A DNA stretch of 7,503 nt, taken from positions 1 through 7,503 of the forward strand of contig JAGLML010000048.1 of assembly GCA_023140035.1 (NCBI GenBank). The letters run 5' to 3'. Source of the stretch: Thermoplasmatales archaeon (GTDB taxonomy: Archaea; Thermoplasmatota; E2; DHVEG-1). Shown here piece after piece: positions 5,140-7,503 of this stretch. The first letter of the stretch is position 1. Every line of letters starts with the position of its first letter. The position numbers and the translations under genes were made by a program. The notes below the pieces were generated by a model. That model was not told the origin of the DNA. It saw only the letters and a program-made list of their open reading frames with translations, and ran no database searches.

Positions 5140-7098
5140 ATGAAACGAGGATTATCATCATTTGACATCTATGTAATTGTTTCAGAACTGCAAGATCTCA
5201 AGGGAAGTTACATAGATAAAATATATCAACTTACTCGTGACGAGTTACTTATTAGAATAAACAATAAAAAGATAAGGCAAAAAGAAATCATTTTTGTTAG
5301 AAATGGCGAGCTATTGTTTAGAACACAAAAAAAGTTTGATGTTCCAAAAAAACCCTCAACATTTGCAATGACTCTACGTAAATATTTATTGAATGGAAGA
5401 ATTAGCGAAATAGTTCAACATGAATTTGATAGAATAATAAAGTTTAAGATCGCAAAGAAAGAGGGAGATTACACCCTCGTTTTCGAACTTTTTGCCAATG
5501 GAAATATCATATTATTAGATCCCGATGAAAAAATAATATTGCCACTGATTAAACAGCATTGGGCGCATCGAACATTAAAATCTCATGAAGTCTATGTTTC
5601 ACCCCCATCTCAGATTAATCCTTTTAATCTAGACCAAGAAGAATTTATAGATTTGTTGAAAAAAAGTAAAAAGGATCTCGTAAGAACTTTAGCTGTAAAG
5701 GCCAATCTAGGTGGCGCGTATGCTGAGGAGATATGCTTTAGAGCTGATATTGATAAAAACACACAGATACAAGAATTAAGTGACGAGTCCATCAAAAAAA
5801 TTTATGTTACCCTAAAAAAGTTTTTAGATATTTTTAAAGAAAAAACATTCCGGCCAACATTTGTAAAAAAAGAGGGGAAAACAATAGATATTCTACCGAT
5901 ACCATTTCAAAGTTATGCAGAAAGTGAATTTGTTAAAATTGATAGTTTCAGTAGAGGGCTTCAGGAATTTGTTGATGTAAGAAAAACAAAAAAACAAGAA
6001 AAGAGTAAGCATCAGATGAAAATCGAGAAATTGCAAAGGCAGTTACTACAACAGAGACAGACTATGGATGATTTCAAGAAGAAAATCGTGCAAAAAAAGA
6101 TCGAAGGAGATATTATCTATCTAAACTTTCAATCATGTCAAGAACTACTACAGGATATTACTCTTCTGCTACAACAAAAAGAGAAAGAAGAGAAAATTAG
6201 ACGGATAAACGAGAAAGACATGGTAAAAAATTTCGATCCTACATCAAATGAACTTATTGTTTTGTTGCAAGATGATAAGAGAAAAACAAGAGAAGTGAAA
6301 CTAGATTTTCGTAAAACTGTCTCAGAAAACGCAGAAAATGCATATCGTGCTAGTAAAAAATTTCGAGAGAAATTAAAGGGTGTGCAAGAAGCGTTAAAGA
6401 ACACAAAAAATGAAATTAAAACATTGGAAGAAAAAGATACTATTAAAAAAGAAAAAGAAATCAAAAGTGAAAAACAATTTTGGTTTGAGCGATTCAGATG
6501 GTTTATATCAACAGGGGGAAACATCGTTATAGCAGGTAAAGATGCAAAGAGCAATGAGCAGATAGTAAAAAAATATCTCAAAGGAGGTGATAGATATGTG
6601 CATGCTGACATTCATGGTGCTCCAAGTTGTGTAGTTAAAAGCATGGACATAAATGATAAGAAAACCTCAATATCTGAAAAAACACTCGAGGAAGCATGTT
6701 TGTTTGCAGCTTCTTACTCAAAAGCCTGGAGACAATTTGGCGAAGCGCAAGCCTATTGGGTTTTACCTGAACAGGTGAGCAAGACTCCTCAAAGTGGAGA
6801 ATTTCTGCCAAAAGGTGCATTTGTTATCCGTGGAAAAAGAAACTACTATAAATGCAAAATAGAAGTCGCAGTTGGAGAAATCGAAATTAATGATACAAAT
6901 AAGGTAATGGGGGGCCCGCTAGAATCAGTGAAAGCAAGATCAGATAAATATGTTATTTTGAAATCTGGAGTTACTAAAAAAAGTGTTGTAGCTAGTAAAC
7001 TATCCGAGGTGTTTAACGCTTCTACACCGGATATTGAACGAGTTCTTCCACCAGGAGATATAAATATTGTCAAAACCATAGGATTTGAATTCAAATAG
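5140..7098 (+). CDS. rqcH: NFACT-family ribosome quality control factor (RqcH/Rqc2/NEMF homologue)
   Basis: A full-length 652-residue archaeal NFACT protein. The family binds the 50S/60S subunit with a stalled peptidyl-tRNA after ribosome splitting, and in bacteria and eukaryotes recruits tRNA to add untemplated Ala or CAT tails. NFACT-N begins at residue 1 with RGLSSFDIY. Asp9 and the Asp97-Arg98 pair (QHEFDRII) match the residues needed for tRNA recruitment and tailing in yeast Rqc2 and B. subtilis RqcH. A helix-hairpin-helix segment lies near 180-207 (ANLGGAYAEEICFRADID). Residues about 283-450 are highly charged helices, the coiled-coil arms (with a short globular break near 365-395). NFACT-R covers about 455-575, with GGNIVIAGKDAKSNEQIVKK (459-478), YVHADIHGAPS (486-496) and KGAFVIRGKRN (558-568). 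The eukaryotic NFACT-C domain is absent, as expected. The start matches the family's usual N-terminus. It is 9 bp from pelota downstream, which supports one ribosome-rescue operon. Tailing activity is inferred. Confidence 0.96.
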   Translation: MKRGLSSFDIYVIVSELQDLKGSYIDKIYQLTRDELLIRINNKKIRQKEIIFVRNGELLFRTQKKFDVPKKPSTFAMTLRKYLLNGRISEIVQHEFDRIIKFKIAKKEGDYTLVFELFANGNIILLDPDEKIILPLIKQHWAHRTLKSHEVYVSPPSQINPFNLDQEEFIDLLKKSKKDLVRTLAVKANLGGAYAEEICFRADIDKNTQIQELSDESIKKIYVTLKKFLDIFKEKTFRPTFVKKEGKTIDILPIPFQSYAESEFVKIDSFSRGLQEFVDVRKTKKQEKSKHQMKIEKLQRQLLQQRQTMDDFKKKIVQKKIEGDIIYLNFQSCQELLQDITLLLQQKEKEEKIRRINEKDMVKNFDPTSNELIVLLQDDKRKTREVKLDFRKTVSENAENAYRASKKFREKLKGVQEALKNTKNEIKTLEEKDTIKKEKEIKSEKQFWFERFRWFISTGGNIVIAGKDAKSNEQIVKKYLKGGDRYVHADIHGAPSCVVKSMDINDKKTSISEKTLEEACLFAASYSKAWRQFGEAQAYWVLPEQVSKTPQSGEFLPKGAFVIRGKRNYYKCKIEVAVGEIEINDTNKVMGGPLESVKARSDKYVILKSGVTKKSVVASKLSEVFNASTPDIERVLPPGDINIVKTIGFEFK

Positions 7099-7101
7099 GT
7101 G
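7097..7101 (+). promoter_or_regulatory. Shine-Dalgarno of pelota, overlapping the NFACT stop codon
   Basis: AGGTG, complementary to the archaeal 16S 3' end, overlaps the TAG stop (7096-7098) and lies 6 nt before the ATG at 7108. The internal operon gene is thus read with a Shine-Dalgarno, unlike the leaderless first genes in the window. Confidence 0.6.
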
Positions 7102-7107
7102 GCGGAT

Positions 7108-7503
7108 ATGAAAGTACTCTTCAAAGATCTCAGGAAAGGTGAAATAAAACTCATTCCCGAAAACCTCGACGACATTTGGCATTTATATAATGTAATAGAA
7201 GAAGGAGACCTAATACGTGCTGTTACTTTTAGAACAGATGAGCAAAAAGATGATAAGATACGGTCAAAAAAAGCTGAAAAAAAACGAATGAAGCTCGGTA
7301 TAAGAGTTGAAAAAATAAGTTTTCATGAATTTTCAGATAGACTACGAGTGCATGGAACAATAGAGGAAGGCCCTCAGGATCTGGGCTCATATCATACACT
7401 AAATATCGATGCAGAAAAAATGGATAAACTATCCATAGTTAAAAGTGAATGGAAACATCATCAGTTGGAAAGAATTGACGAGGCGGTAAAACAACGATTG
7501 CAA
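7108..7503 (+). CDS. pelA: mRNA surveillance protein Pelota (aDom34), N-terminal part
   Basis: The first 132 residues of archaeal Pelota, cut by the right edge of the window. The full protein is about 340-360 residues. Pelota is an eRF1 paralogue that, with a translational GTPase (aEF1A in archaea) and then ABCE1, recognises ribosomes stalled without a usable A-site codon and splits them. What is seen is nearly the whole Sm-like domain A. Family hallmarks are GEIKLIPENLDDIWHLYNVI (11-30), EEGDLIRAVTFR (31-42), LGIRVEKISFHEFSDRLRV (read through about 61-80), GTIEEGP, and GSYHTLNI. The lysine-rich stretch IRSKKAEKKRMK between strands is the usual basic loop that reaches the decoding centre. The catalytic-like GGQ of eRF1 is not expected in this family. 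The start is fixed by the Shine-Dalgarno and by alignment to the usual MKV start. It shares an operon with the NFACT gene. Confidence 0.96.
   Translation, partial: MKVLFKDLRKGEIKLIPENLDDIWHLYNVIEEGDLIRAVTFRTDEQKDDKIRSKKAEKKRMKLGIRVEKISFHEFSDRLRVHGTIEEGPQDLGSYHTLNIDAEKMDKLSIVKSEWKHHQLERIDEAVKQRLQ

Noticed and set aside
5610..7182. Minus-strand open frames within NFACT and pelota
   Set aside because: Both plus-strand genes have continuous family motifs across these stretches. The reverse frames are Ser/Phe-rich shadows of Lys/Glu-rich coding sequence.
1..7503. CRISPR array, insertion sequence or phage genes
   Set aside because: No regularly spaced direct repeats, no transposase or integrase motif, and no paired terminal inverted repeats with target duplication were seen.

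Overview
The window is archaeal. Its last gene is the N-terminal part of Pelota (aDom34), a family absent from bacteria. It follows an NFACT/Rqc2-type gene, and the other genes mostly start behind TATA-box promoters at the spacing expected for leaderless mRNAs. The sequence is AT-rich. The HTH-plus-PAS regulator resembles sensor/regulators that are numerous in methanogenic Euryarchaeota, so a methanogen or a relative is my best guess. That guess rests on recalled family resemblance, not on a search.

Layout. (1) 1-1892, minus strand: a divalent-anion/Na+ symporter-type transporter (SLC13/DASS) followed 42 bp later by a universal-stress-protein (Usp) gene that runs off the left edge. This is probably one operon in which the Usp monitors or regulates the transporter. 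(2) 1893-2127: a divergent promoter region with a perfect 12-bp palindrome. (3) 2128-3700, plus strand: three small genes, each with its own TATA box about 27 bp before its start codon. They are a VIT/CCC1-like five-helix membrane protein, a pyroglutamyl peptidase I with an N-terminal export signal, and an unrecognised 90-residue membrane protein. (4) 3715-4656, minus strand: a one-component-looking regulator (winged HTH, then two PAS domains), convergent with the 90-residue gene. (5) 4657-5139: 483 bp without a conventional gene. It is more GC-rich than its surroundings (about 43% over 4741-5040), has a strong TATA box, several hairpins, a repeated GGTACCTCT motif and a chain of tiny ORFs. 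It may be an undescribed RNA gene or small-peptide locus. (6) 5140-7503, plus strand: an operon of an intact NFACT protein (RqcH/Rqc2 family) followed 9 bp later by pelota.

The last pair is the clearest functional unit. Pelota (with its GTPase partner and ABCE1) splits stalled ribosomes, and NFACT proteins bind the resulting large subunit with its stuck peptidyl-tRNA. One mRNA would therefore encode two consecutive steps of ribosome rescue and quality control. The most unusual points are the transporter's replaced first SNT sodium-site motif (PEH instead), the export signal on a normally cytosolic peptidase, and the unexplained 4657-5139 region. No tRNA, rRNA, CRISPR array or recognisable mobile element is seen.
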